Shown here: positions 25,166 to 38,200 of the stretch, piece after piece
How the letters are laid out: each line of letters begins with the position of its first letter
Numbering within the stretch: position 1 is the stretch's first letter
Made by a program: the position numbers and the translations under genes
Notes under the pieces: generated by a model
Seen by the model: the letters and a program-made list of their open reading frames with translations, nothing else
Databases searched by the model: none
What the model was told of the DNA's origin: nothing
Assembly (NCBI GenBank): GCA_947683425.1
Contig: CANTUQ010000106.1
Span: forward strand, 7,129,001 to 7,193,000
Source: Excoecaria cochinchinensis
Lineage: Eukaryota > Streptophyta > Magnoliopsida > Malpighiales > Euphorbiaceae
Reading direction: 5' to 3'
Length of the DNA: 64,000 nucleotides

Positions 25166-25901
25166 GATTGGCTCTTGCCATTTGGTGCGATATTGAGAAA
25201 TTCCATTTGGTTGATTTAGATTTGGTTAATTACGCAATGATATCTGACCATTAAATAATAGGAAAGCCTAAATTTAATGTGTAATATGTTAATGCATTCT
25301 TGTGAGGGAAAGTTTATGATCTGTTGGGTATTCAATATCATTCTAGCCTTTTCATCTATAGGAGAATGAAACACCACTCTTGATTCTCATGTTGCTTCCG
25401 TGTTTAAGCTGGTGATAGTCATCTAGGTTTGTAATGATTCTATGCAACACATTTAATTGGTGATTAATAGTGGCCACGTGCAGATGCATACCACTTGCAT
25501 GGGTTTGTGGTTTGAGGACATGCATGTTAATATGACTGACACTGATTCACTATAATGGTGCCTATATCCCAATTAGTCTAGCAAACGATTTCCAGAGCCG
25601 TCCTTTTGAATTTCTTATTGTTTTGGTGTGCAAGTACTCTTCAGTGAGATAATTTATGTAGTAAGAATATTAGTAGCGCGTCCAATAGGTGAAATGCTCA
25701 GGCTAGGCTTATTGCAGGCTTGGAGGGGCCTTAAGCTTACCCAAGCCCGCCCTAGTGCCAGTGATGTGCCTGTAGGTTTTGGTCGTGACAATTGTAGTAA
25801 TATGTAATTTCTCTTTGCTGGATTTTTTTGTCTAATTAATAGGTTGGGGTTTTCTCTTTAAGTAGCCGAAACAAAGTCAGTGGCTGCACCACACAGTTGC
25901 A
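25166..25901. other. Upstream region of POP4
   Basis: No separate gene seen. It should contain the POP4 promoter and 5' UTR, but no convincing TATA box was found. Confidence 0.4.
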
Positions 25902-28435
25902 ATGGGTGCAGATCCAGGATCTCAAGACCAAAGAAAGCGAACGCTGGAGGCATTGGAGAGAAGATTTGCTGTGGCCAAAGCAGAGTTACTTCATGAACAA
26001 AAGAAAAGCACACTACACAGACCCAACGTGGAAGATAGAAAAGAAAATAGTAACAATACCAGCTCTGCTTCTCCAGCTGCTCCAAGCACGTCCTCTTTAA
26101 ATAGCTCATCTAGAAAAGGTTTTTCCTCCTATACTTACGCAATTACTGTATTGATTTCTAATTATTTTGTAAATCATTAGAAAAGAAAAGGGCTGATGTT
26201 TGTAAATACACATGGTGTGTGGTATGCGTCTGTATTTCCAATTGTTTAGGGAGAAAATGCAGTCAAGTAGCAGGTGTTTCAAAATTTGCACTTTTTTCTT
26301 CGGTTCATAAATGTTTAATGTTTAATATTGTATATAGATATGGAGGAAAATGGTCTAGTGTATTCACAACTCTCCCATCCTGTACATGAGAACTTGCAGT
26401 CAACAAATGCTAAGGTGGTCTGTTCCTCTCCGAGTTAAATACGTTAAAAAATTGCTTCTATTAACTTGTTTCTTTTAAGCTTCTTGGCTGATTATCTCTC
26501 TGGCATTGAGCAGTTTCAGAATGGAAAAAGAAGCATGGCTGACATGATGGTACATGAACTTCTTCAACATGGTGATTTTTCTCAAAAATATATGCAAGGA
26601 TCCAGAAGCAAAAAACTTGACTACTGGATCCTTCTTGATAACTATGTACAAGGTCGTGGAAAATCCACCAGTTCTCATACTAAGATGATGAGAAGCCACT
26701 CAAAGCGCTCTAAGAAGCACATATCTTTGAAGCAACATAAAAAATGCGGATCATTTGATTTGCCCCAAGATCTCCAAAGGTTGGTTGATGCTTCTCTACT
26801 GTGGATTCGATTGCCATTTGTGGTCATTTTTTGGCTGCTCTTGGGCTATGTATAGGTGTTATTATTGAGCATATATTTGACATTAGAGATAACATTGATG
26901 AACGTGCTTGTTGCTGTTAAAGAATACAGAATCCATGATAAAAGATTTTTTAATAAATAATTATCCTATCGTACCAGTTTAATGCTCCTTTAACTTTCTC
27001 TCTTTAGACATGATGGAAAAATATTTTTTTGAGTTTGCATTACAGATTTGATACTTTTAAGCCAATGCATGAGATGTGGAAGGGTTATATCAGCCAGCTT
27101 CTCAAAAATTCAGGGTAGGATATTAGTAGGTTTTGTCTCTTTTGGTAATACAAATGTGCATGTCTGTGGATCCTGAACTACTTTAGTTCAATTTTGCAGG
27201 AGAAACCAGTTGGCTCAATGTATTCTTAGTGCAGATTTACATGGTGCCATTATTTTAGGTTGGTCTCTCTTCTATGACCATACTTTTAACTAAGAGTACT
27301 TATTGAAGCTTCAGAGGCTGCTCTTTGTTTTAAAAAATATGATTAGGTCATGGCCATAATTGCAGTTGCATGAGCAAGATTGTCCCCCAGAAGAACTTCC
27401 AAGTTCCAACATGTTTTTAGTTGCATACTTGTAATAGGATCATCTGAATAATATTGCTGAATATGGCCACAATAGTTAGAAAACCTAGATGAAGTCACAT
27501 GAATTACTTAGATATTTATCTAGAAGTACCTTCATTGAATGTTGATAACAACTAATCCAAAAGCCCTGCAAGTGGACATTCTTGTGAACTTCCCATGAAC
27601 TTCTGCTTCAGCTTATATTAAAGTACCTAAAGATGGTTGTATCGGTATAACTTCGAAGGCCACACCTTTACCATTAATTGAACGGTTGGGGTAATGCAAA
27701 AAAAACTTGTGCAGTAATAAGCAGCAGCAACTTCAAATACAAATTAAATGCAAAGTGCGATATAATTTTCCTTCCCACTGCCACCATACTTCCTTCTCAT
27801 CATTTTCTTTATGATTCTTGCTCCAGACCTATATTATATTTATTTTTTGACAGTTGCCGAGTGCAAGGTAGCTTCTTTCACCGGAGTTAGCGGTATAATG
27901 GTCCGTGAAACAGCAGAAACATTTGGGATAATAACACAAGATGATAAATTTCGGGGTAATTTGTTTAATTATTTTATTTCTAGTCAATTACATGTTTGGT
28001 GCATAATATGTGATGATACTATGCATTACTTGTATATAGTGGCGCTAAATAATCTCTCCTGTTGATGATTGTGACTTTAAAGGGTTACTCTTGGTAGGAG
28101 CCTTTTTTCTTATTTCATTTCTACCTTTGATTCTAATGAAATCCATATGTTGCGCTTGCTTGAGATGGCTGACTAGTGAGTATTTTTTGGTCAATGGACA
28201 TATTTATCAAATTTGAGTAAAATGGGAGGAGTTTGTACTGATAGCAAATCCATTTAGTTCATTTTTTTTTTAATTTTGCTGCAACCTCGTGTGCTAATTT
28301 TTTTTTTTTTTTTTTATTATACTTTGGATATATGCAGTCGTGCCGAAAAGGTTTTCCATTTTTATATTCCAAGTTGACTGCTGGAAGATCACTTTACAAG
28401 GGGACAAACTGTGCTCAAGAACTTTAGGCTTGTGA
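25902..28435 (+). CDS. POP4: POP4, RNase P/MRP protein subunit p29
   Basis: Seven exons join in frame to 295 residues: 25902-26118, 26338-26414, 26514-26779, 27046-27114, 27200-27258, 27854-27955 and 28338-28435, with TGA at 28433-28435. Every junction has GT..AG and consistent phase (1,0,2,2,1,1). The N-terminus (TLEALERRFAVAKAELL) is a helical plant-type extension. Exon 3 carries MVHELLQHGDFSQKYMQGSR and the basic HSKRSKKHISLKQHKKCG. Exons 4-7 encode the Sm-like barrel of the Rpp29/Pop4 family: DLHGAIIL, FTGVSGIMVRETAETFGIIT, and PKRFSIFIFQVDCW. Rpp29 binds the catalytic RNA of nuclear RNase P (tRNA 5' processing) and RNase MRP (pre-rRNA processing). The ATG at 25902 is in the context GCAATGGG and gives the full N-terminus. 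Nothing looks broken. Confidence 0.93.
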
Positions 28436-29117
28436 TAATCATATCTTCATCTTAATCGGAGGTGCCATAGTTAGTCAATATAGTATTAATTGCAATTAGA
28501 GTTATCTAAGGGTCAAAAGTGGGTTGTTGGAGGAAAATTGAACAGCTTTAGTTGGTATCGAGTCGGGGATAAAATTCTGTGTCATGCACCTCCAACATTG
28601 AAATGCATTGAATCTGCCATATTAAGAAGGGTAGCATCTTACTTTTCTAATCATCATCTCTGCTTTCTATTATTTAGATATTTGAATGAAGTTAATGCAC
28701 TGTATGGATTTATTGTCCTAGTGCGTGAGATATTATTGCCTGCCAAGCTTTGTGTATATAAATTATAAATCCCAATAAGAGGCAGATTTTAATGGTTAAA
28801 TTGTTGAAGAGGCAGATTTTTCTATATGTGGGGAGGTAAGCCAAGATTGATTATTACCACTAAGCATTTTTCAACCATGATTATCTTTTCAATGCTTGTC
28901 AAAATAGGAAAAGTCTATTATTATTGAATTTAGATGGTATGGCAACTCTACTCGTCATTTTTCTCTTCTTTTTGTTTTTTTGAACGTAATTCTTTACTAG
29001 GAGTGCTAAATACTTGCTCTCTTTTACATTTTTCATTTACCATATGACATGTTTTAAAATTCATTCAAACTTTTTAATCATAGAAAAATTAAAGAAAGTA
29101 AAAGAACAAGAAGATAT
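28436..29117. other. POP4 downstream region
   Basis: Probably the 3' UTR followed by AT-rich intergenic DNA; no other feature found. Confidence 0.4.
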
Positions 29118-29575
29118 TTAGCACTTCTCATTTTTCTATTTATTTTCAATTTCTTTCCTCTCGTGTATATATATGATAACCCAAAAGGTAGGGCAAAGAG
29201 TGACACAAATATGTGAAAATGACATGGATATGCGAGGAAAAGAAAAATATGGTAGAAAAGGTTTTCTGTTTTCTATTTTCTTAGAAAATTAGAGTATTTA
29301 TTTTCTGTAGAAAATTTAGAAAACGCGTTTATTTATCAAGAAATAAAAAATTAGAGTATTTATTTTCTATATATATGTGTATGTATGTATATATACATAT
29401 GCATATGCGTATGTATATAAATAAATGAAAAACTAAAATAATTATTTTTTATATATATGTGTATGTATGCATATACATACACATAGATGCATATGCATAT
29501 GTACATATATATCAATAAATGGTAAATTAGAGTATTTATATTTTATATATATGTGTATGTATGTACATATATGCG

Positions 29576-29611
<36 letters not shown>

Positions 29612-29842
29612 CATATATATCATGCACATGCATATGTATATATATATGCATATGCATGTGCATTTGCATGTATGTGTATATGTATATGCATATGCACATA
29701 TGCATATGCATGTGCATGTGCATGAATATATATATATATATATACATATGCATATGTATATATATATGCATATGCATGTGCATTTGCATGTATGTGTATA
29801 TGTATATGCATATGCACATATGCATATGCATGTGCATGTACA

Positions 29843-29913
<71 letters not shown>

Positions 29914-30048
29914 GTGTGTGTGTGCGCGCATACACACACACACATACATACATATGTATGTATATATGTATACACACACACATATGTATAAGTATGTGTA
30001 TGTGCATGTATATGTATGTACATACATATGTGTATATGTGTGTGTGTC

Positions 30049-30090
<42 letters not shown>

Positions 30091-30095
30091 AGTAC

Positions 30096-30152
<57 letters not shown>

Positions 30153-30633
30153 CATATATGTATTTATGTACGTATATAAGTACATACATACATACATGTC
30201 TATGCATATATATACATACACATATATATGTATGTACATACATGTATATATATGTGTGTGTGAATATATACACACACATGTATATATGTATTAAAATGAT
30301 TTAGAAAATTTAGAAAACATCTTTTATTAGTTCTCTAATCTCTTCTTTATTTTAGAAAACTGGAAAATCTATTTTCTGTTTTCTATTTTAGAAAATTGAC
30401 TAAAATAAACATGATCTCTGTTTTCTATTTTCTGTAGAAAATTTTTTTGGAAAACTGGACCAGTTTTCTGTAAGTGAACAGGCCCTTAGCACTTCTCATT
30501 TTTCTATTTATTTTCAATTTCTTTCCTCTCGTGTATATATATGATAACCCAAAAGGTAGGGCAAAGAGTGACACAAATATGTGAAAATGACATGGATATG
30601 CGAGGAAAAGAAAAATATGGTAGAAAAGGTTTT
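29118..30633. repeat. 148-bp direct repeat flanking a 1.2-kb simple-sequence block
   Basis: The same ~148 bases (starting TTAGCACTTCTC, ending AGAAAAGGTTTT) occur at 29118-29265 and 30486-30633, offset by exactly 1368. Between them lie the microsatellite block and a sequence rich in AGAAAATAGAAAACAG. That sequence ends TTTTCTGTAAGTGAACAGGCC, resembling one terminus of a MITE, directly against the second repeat. The repeats lack TG..CA ends, so they are not typical LTRs. Confidence 0.8.
29380..30290. repeat. Compound TA/CA/CATATG microsatellite with a 120-bp duplication
   Basis: About 900 bases consist of alternating purine-pyrimidine words (TATA, GTGT, CACA, GCATATGC). Within it a 120-bp unit is tandemly duplicated (about 29627-29746 and 29747-29866; first variant at the GTGCATGTG/GTGCATGTA position). 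Long frames on both strands are artefacts of low complexity (His/Ile/Tyr/Met/Cys only). Confidence 0.92.
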
Positions 30634-30718
30634 ATAACATCTCAAAATAATGAAGTATGAATAATATGCGTGAAAACCTGAAAAACGGTGGGAGTATCAT
30701 TTATCACATCAATATAAG

Positions 30719-31304
30719 TAGGGGTGAGTAGAATTGGTTAATCGGTTTATTAACAATTTTATTAATCGGTCCATTAGTTTCGATTAACTACTATATCAGT
30801 TTCAATTTTTAATCGATTTTTTCGGATCGATTTATTAGTTAATCATTAAAAATTTTTAACATATAAATTTAACAGATTATATGATTTGTAATGTTATTTT
30901 TAATAAGTAAAAAATGCTTTAAAAACGATACATTCAAATCAAATAAGTTTTCATAATTATTGGAAGAATATAATATATCCAATATGAAATTAATAATAGC
31001 GTGTTAATTATGCACATTTAATGAATAATTGATTGTAATAAAAAAATGATTTTAATATTTATTTACTAAAAATATGTATTATAATAATATTTTAAAAAGT
31101 CATATTTCATGATATTTATAAATTAAAAAATTTAAGTGTAAAAATGAAAAAATAATATATAAAATGTATATAAATCGGTTAACTATTTTTAAAAGTAACG
31201 GTTAACTGTCAGTTTTTAAAAATAAAAATTATGATTTTTAATTTTTAATTTAGTTAATTTAAAATTGATTTAATTTCAAACTTCATTTTTTTTTTCACAC
31301 CCTA
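30719..31304. mobile_element. Non-autonomous hAT-like element, about 586 bp
   Basis: The left end TAGGGGTGAGTA and right end TTTTTTCACACCCTA are imperfect inverses and resemble the ends of the element at 7350-8356. The body carries similar GGTTAATCGGT words. The 8-bp flanks (AATATAAG left, AATTATAG or ATTATAGA right) match only partly, so the ends are approximate. No coding capacity. Confidence 0.5.
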
Positions 31305-33958
31305 ATTATAGAAGATGCTTAATAACTGAATTAGACAATGACTTTTACCATAAAAGACATTGATGAAATGGGTAATTACTAATTAGATTGCCACAACACA
31401 ACAAACTAAACCTATCTTAATCATTTCTATCAATTTCATCCTTTCCTTTTTGTTTTTTCTTCTTTTACCACAATAATTATGGGGTAAGCGGAATCGAACT
31501 CAACCTTCATCAACTTAATTATTTTGGTTGGATTATTTTAGTTTATTTGATTATTATTACTCCATTTATTCAATTTTTAATATTGAAAATTGAAGAGATC
31601 AAACTTTATATAATTTAGAAAATAGATTTAGTCTAATTCAATTTCAAAAGTTAATTTATGAGAAAAAAAATTATTCAAATTGTTATAAAAAGTATTTAAT
31701 TCTTATAATCAACCGATGTGGCTGAACACATACTAAAAATCTAAAACGTCAAATTTACAAGACATAATATCTATAGATAGCCTAACATTGCAGGATTGGA
31801 GGCTTTGAAACTATGTCAAGAAAATAAATTTGAATCTAACTGAATTCCAAAAATTAACTTGTGAGCTAAGAATTATCCAAGTTTTATAAATAGTATTTAA
31901 TTCTTATAATTAGCCGGTCATGGAATACTTAACATATAATTTTTATTTATAATATATAATATCATCATTTAATTTTGTATGTACACGTAAATTAGTTATA
32001 ATTATATATAATACATAACTTCATTGTTATAACTTATAAGTATTTAATATTTCAGCAATAATTAGTTTATGTGTAAGTAATATTTAACAATTGCATGAGA
32101 ACTTCAATTTTATTGTAGAATGAATCTTTAAACTGTGTTAATTCAAATGTTAATATTCTATTGTTCAAAAATTATTGTTAATTGTTCAAATGCTAATATT
32201 TTATAATTTACTGCAATTTTATTGATAAAATTCTATTACCATAAAAATTAAAATTCCAAAAAAGACCAATAGCCTAAAATTAAAAAAAAAAAAGTCAAAA
32301 TAAGTTTAGTTATTTTGATTTGATTTTCTTTTAAAAATTCTGTCATTATCATTGATTAAATATTCGCTTTATTCGGTTTTAATAATTTTTGAACCATGTT
32401 GAACAATTACCTGCCTTTGGATTTGTCCTTATTTTTCAATTAAATCAAATTTCCCTTAAAATAAAACAATACTCGTTTACTAGTTAAGTATATTTTGGTC
32501 CAAAATTATTCTTAAAATATTGAAAACGATATACATTTGCTCTTATTATTATGTAATTTATTTAAATTTACCACTGAAAATAAAATGACTTTAAATAAGT
32601 AAACGGAAACACATATGGCGGGTTAATTCGATCAACTTGATACGTGCTCTATAAATTAACATCCTATTTTAACTCTCGAAAAAGGTTAAAATTTCTAATG
32701 ATAAATTTATCAAAATAACCGGAATCTAGGTAAATAAATGGAAAATTTTTAATGGCAACAAATTTTAAATATTTTTTAAGAGTTAAAACAAGATATCAAT
32801 TTATAATGCACATTTACCAAGCTAATGTGGCTTCAATTAATTCGTCATGCGTATTTTCGCTTGTTTATCTAAAATCTCAATATTTTAAGTAACAATTTTG
32901 ATCCAATTACATAACGATAACGAGAGTCAATATATACTATTTTCAATACTTCAAATGCATTTTTTGCTCAAAACATATTTAATGGATAAACTTATGCAAC
33001 TTCAATAATTTATAACAACAAATTTGACCCTTTACCTAAAAAGACTCCCCATGTAAATTTCTTCATTGGATAGAAAACTTACTATTAGGTTACTAAGAGC
33101 ACCAATTTTTGATTATACATACATAAAATCTTATAGCAGCCAAAACAGTAAATGTGCATATGATTATTAAGCATTCAAAATACAAAAGTTTCTTTTTCAA
33201 TGACAAATTGACATTGAAATTGAGTGTAAAAGTCAAAATTACAAGGCTAATCCGGCTAAATTAAGCATAATTCATTGTCAAGAATTAAAATGTCTTCTCA
33301 AATTGAATTTTTCTTTTTCTTTCATATCTCCAAATTGGATTTTTTCTTCTTGACGAAGTAAAGTATAATAGGAGGCCATAAGTTGGAAAATGAAGAGCAA
33401 TAATAGCAACAGCAGGAGGCACACAGGTTATGTCTTTTTATATACTAAAAATGTCATCTTGTTCTTTATTTATGTAGATATGTAGGGTCATACACTAAAG
33501 ACTATTGCTTACATTTCTTTCTTTTATGTCATTGTGCTACAAGTTGCATATTTAAGATACTTAAATTTTATGGCAATTAGTGCTTTAACATCAGGGATGA
33601 CGACCCTACTTGTTGTCTCCTAGATACTTATTTATTCAATTTATAACTTTTACAATTACAAAAAGCAAAAGAAAAAAAAAATCATTAATTGATTTAATAG
33701 CCGTGCTACTTTTAAAAGCGTGAGAGATTTCGAATTCGATTTATTCCAATAATATTTAAAGTAAATCTCTCATTTATTAAAAAGAAAAATGCTTATTGCG
33801 ATGGCGGTGACTTTTGCTCTTTATCAACCTTTTATTTTTCATTGTTATTTTGCTTGTTTTTCTTCAAATTTGTATATATAAAGTCAACATGTCACGTTAT
33901 GAAAGTTTCATGGATCATGCTAAATAAAATAAATTAATTGAAAAATAAGTGAAGTAAC
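31305..33958. other. AT-rich intergenic DNA
   Basis: About 2.6 kb without a recognisable gene, RNA gene or transposon end. A near-repeat of about 90 bases with TTAATTCTTATAAT.A.CCG occurs around 31620-31720 and 31820-31930. Confidence 0.35.
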
Positions 33959-33973
33959 AATTAACATGCATAG
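33959..33973. repeat. 15-bp target duplication, left copy
   Basis: AATTAACATGCATAG here is repeated exactly at 39357-39371, bracketing the LINE. Confidence 0.92.
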
Positions 33974-34118
33974 GACAATACAACAAAGTTGTGCAATGCA
34001 GGTCTGCCTTGTGCACGTTTTCTCTCTATTGTCTGTCTTTTGACACGTTTTTTCTTTTTTGCTTTCTCGGGGTTTCTTTTGTTGTCATCCCCTTTTCGAT
34101 TAGTATTTTTGATTTGAT

Positions 34119-35276
34119 ATGGAATCAGAGGAGCAAATTGCTTCATTGTCTATCACAGATGCTGAGGAGGAGGCGTGGAATCTTGGGAAGGAGGGTGAAG
34201 TAAACGAATGGCCTTACGAGTTTTGTCTGGTAGGGTATTTTTTGACGTCTGCTGTAATAAAGTTTGAACCAATGAGAAATACATTGGCTGATTTATGGAC
34301 TCCTGTAGGGGGTGTTTCTATTCAGGATCAAGGATCTAAGCGTTTTCTTTTCCGTTTTTTCCATGAGATTGATATTCAGAGGGTGATTGATGGGGGACCT
34401 TGGACTTTTAATAACCATTTGTTGGTTGTGCATCGATTGCAGAAAGGTGAAATCCCTACAACAGTACCCATTCATTATAGTCTCTTTTGGGTCTAGATTC
34501 ATGGTTTACCCCCTGGGTGTAAGTCTGAATCTATAGCTAGAAATTTTGGCAATTTTATTGGAAGTTTTATTGAGTATGACACTAGTGAAGTAGCTATGAG
34601 GGAGATGAAGTTTATGCGAATAAGAGTGGAGATTGATGTTAGGAGGCCATTAGCGAGAAAGAAAAAACTCGTTTTTAGAGATGGTTCTTATAATTATGCG
34701 CAGTTCAGATATGAAAGACTTACTGTCTTCTGTTATATGTGTGGAAAATTAGGCCATATAGATAGTTTTTGCAAGTTGCGACTCCATGAGAGGTCACAGT
34801 CGATTGGATTGGAGTGGGATGATTCCCTTAGGGTTACTGGCAACCGTGCTACAACTGTGGCTAGTTCTTGGCTGAGAAATGAGGCAGGACATGTGATGAC
34901 TCCTACTACAGGGGCGAGATTTATGGGATATGGGAGATATAGGGGTGGTAATTCAAATGCGAATGGTTATCCCGCTAATTATGCTAGTAACAAAAATGAA
35001 GGATCTGATAAAGGGCTGTCTTCTAAGGTGGATATGGATCATGATATGCCTTTAGGTCAGCTTGTAACTCAGGTTGTGGGCCTAGAGCAGGTGAGAGCCC
35101 AGTCTATTACCTCTGAGGATGTTTCTTTTTCTATAGAGGAAGGGAAGAAACGACAACGTCCTGATACTCTACAGAAGTCGTTGACCACTGCTGGGTCATC
35201 TTCTTCTATTTCCTCATCGAAGCAGCAGAGTGAGATATCGGCCGGCCTTGGAATTCAGGCCCGCCGGACGCCATGA
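34119..35276 (+). pseudogene. LINE ORF1: DUF4283 and CCHC zinc-knuckle protein, one stop
   Basis: The ATG at 34119 begins an ORF1 of about 385 codons, broken by a single TAG at 34494-34496 between SLFWV and IHGLPPGC. The N-terminal ~150 residues are the DUF4283 domain of plant LINE and retroelement proteins (LADLWTPVGGVSI, VIDGGPWTFNNHLLV). A CCHC knuckle C-x2-C-x4-H-x4-C follows the break (CYMCGKLGHIDSFC, about 34735). The remaining ~130 residues are polar and low in motifs. ORF1 proteins bind the element RNA. The family usually has Gln before IHGLPPG, so the stop is plausibly CAG to TAG. The ORF1 stop overlaps the ORF2 start in an ATGA at 35273-35276. Confidence 0.88.
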
Positions 35277-38200
35277 AAACCATAAGCTGGAACTGCCGAG
35301 GTTTGGGAAATCCTCGGGCAGTAGCAGCTCTTATGGAGCTGAATAAGAAGTATAGACCTGATGCTCTTTTCCTTATGGAGATTCTGGTAGATAAAAACAG
35401 AATTGAAGTTATCAAGAATAGAATGGGCTTTGATAGTTGTTTTGTGGTGGACCGTTTGGGAAGGGGAGGTGGGTTGGCGGTTTTTTGGAAAAACGAGTTT
35501 GATGTTTCTATTATTAGGTTCTCTAACAATTTTATTGACATGAAAATAACTATGTTGGCGGGTAGTGTTTGGTTTCTCACTGGTTTTTATGGCATCCCTC
35601 ATAGAAGTAGAAGAAGAGAATCTTGGCAGCTGCTTCTTGATTTGGCAGAGCACAAAAGTGGTCCTTGGGCAGTTATAGGAGATTTTAACGATCTTAAATC
35701 AAGTATGGAGAAGATGGGAGGAGCTGCTCATCCCCCTAGTTTGCTAGAGGGTTTTCGGGATACCTTATTTAAATGTAATCTGTATGATCTTCCTCTGATA
35801 GGCCATCAGTTTACATGGCAGCGGGGAAGGCATTCGGACACTTTTGTTCAGGAGAAGCTTGATAGGTGTGTGGTTAATCCAGACTGGAAGAATCTTTTTC
35901 CTCATGCTAGATTGGAGAACCTATTTGCTATAACTTCAGATCATTCGCCTATTATTCTTTCTTGTGAGTGTTCTATTCCTCGTCTCTTTAAGCAGCAGTT
36001 TCAGTTTGAGAATGCTTGGTTGCTATATCCTGCTATCTCTGGTGTAATTTCTTCTAGCTGGAATGAGGATAATTCTTTTACGTTGATGGATAAAATTGAA
36101 CGGTGCGGGAAGTCTCTATTTGACTGGGGGCATAATTTAGTAGGAAACTTTAAATCTCAGAAGAAGGTATTGTATGAGTCCATTGTTAAACAACGCCATG
36201 ATGTTGATAATGTGTCTCGTCTAAGAGAGGAGTTAGCTCGGGTTATTGAATGTGAAGAATTGTTCTGGAAACAAAGATCGAAAGAATTTTGGTTGAAGCA
36301 TGGAGATAGGAATTCTAAATACTTTCATATGCAAGCAAAGGCTAGAAGAAGGAGGAATTTTATTGCTGCCTTACAGGATGAAACGGGTATGTGGATATCA
36401 GAGCAAGATAAGCTCAAAAGTCACGTGTCTAGTTATTTTTCTCATCTTTTTTCTTCGGCTGATGGTTGCTGTGAGGGGGTGATTGATCATATAAAGCAAC
36501 GGGTTTCTATAGAGGAGAATGAAGCTCTTCTAGAGCCTTTTTCTTCAGAAGAAATTAAGTTTGCAGCGTTCCAAATGCAACCTGATAAGTCACCTGGGCC
36601 TGATGGTATGAATCCTTCATTTTATCAAAAATTTTGGCATATTGTAGGCTCGGATGTGGTTACTAGTTGTAAAGATTGGTTCAATGATGGTTGTTTTCCT
36701 GCTCATCTAAATGATACTGTTATTGTTCTTATCCCAAAAAAGAACAGTCCTAGCTCTATTAAAGATTTAAGGCCTATCTCTCTGTGTAACATGATTTATA
36801 AGATTTTTGCAAAGGTCCTAGCAAATAGGCTTAAGGCTATTTTGCCTAATCTTATTTCTGACTCCCAGTCAGCTTTTGTTCCTGGTTGAGCTATCACTGA
36901 TAACATTCTGATTGCTTTTGAGGTTATTCATCATATGAAGGGGAACAATAAGAAAAATAGAGGAGAGGTTGCGTTAAAGATAGATATTAGCAAGGCGTAT
37001 GATAGAGTGCGGTGGGATTATTTGCGCCTTTTGCTTCTTAAAATGGGTTTTGCAGACAGGTGGGTGAGATTGATTATGCTTTGTGTTAGCACTGTTTGTT
37101 ATAACGTTGCGCTGAACGGGGATGAATTAGGACCCATTGTACCACACAGGGGTCTTAGGCAGGGTGATCCTCTTTCCCCCTATTTATTCATTCTTTGTGC
37201 TGAAGGTTTATCTACATTATTTCGCAGTGTAGAAGAAAAGGGTTCTATTCATGGCTGTCAAGTGAGTAGGAATGGACCCAGTGTTTCTCATCTTTTGTTT
37301 GCAGATGACTCATTCTTTTTCTTTTGAGCAAATCTCGAGGAGAGTTCTCATGTGAAGAATTTATTAAGGGTGTATGAACAAGCTTCTGGACAGGCAGTTA
37401 ACTTTCAAAAATCTGGCACTTTTTTTAGTGCTAATGTGAGGTCTGAGTTGCAAGATAATATTACTATCATTTTGGGAGTTAGTAGTAGTATTGATCATGG
37501 GAGATACTTGGGTCTGCCTTCTTTGGTGGGAAGAAATAAGAAGCAAGTATTTGCTTTTCTTAGAGACAATCTAGCAAGTAGTTTACAAAGTTGGAGTGGT
37601 CGTTTTCTTTCCAAGGCGGGTAAGGAGGTGCTTCTCAAATCGGTGGCCCAAGCTTTGCCCAATTTCTGTTTGGGGGTGTTCTTGATCCCTTTATCCCTTT
37701 GTGAGGCTTTGCAACGGATGATGAACAGTTTTTGGTGGGGACAACATGCGGATGGAAAAAATAAAATGCATTGGCTATCTTGGGATAACTTATGTAGAAG
37801 CAAGGAAGAAAGAGGAATGGGATTTCGTAATTTACATCAATTTAATCTGGCCATGCTCGGTAAGCAAGCCTGGCGTCTTTTATCAAACTCTAGCTCTCTT
37901 ATTGCTCGTATTTTTAAAGCTAAATATTATCCAGATGGGGATTTTTTAACTGCAAGGTTGGGTTCCAACCCCAGTTTCACGTGGAGGAGCTTATTTGAAA
38001 CAAAGAATTTGCTGTGCTTGGGTTCGAGATGGGTCATTGGTGATGGTTTATCAGTTAGACTTTGGTCTGATCCTTGGTTGCCGGTCGACGGAAATTTTTT
38101 AGTTAATAGTCAGTGTTTGGAGGGTTTTGAAAATCTTCTTGTGAATGATTTATTAAATGAAGATTTAAAAAGCTGGAATGTGGCTCTGGTTCGTGGGTTG

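Noticed and set aside
29442..30294. Several 75-219-codon frames on both strands
   Set aside because: They consist only of Ile/Tyr/His/Met/Cys/Val/Thr from TA/CA/CATATG repeats; no protein is plausible.
29118..30633. LTR retrotransposon with 148-bp LTRs
   Set aside because: Repeats do not start TG or end CA, and there is no primer site or coding sequence between them.
31481..31510. tRNA T-arm-like text GGAATCGAACTCAACC
   Set aside because: No matching acceptor, D or anticodon arms can be drawn around it.
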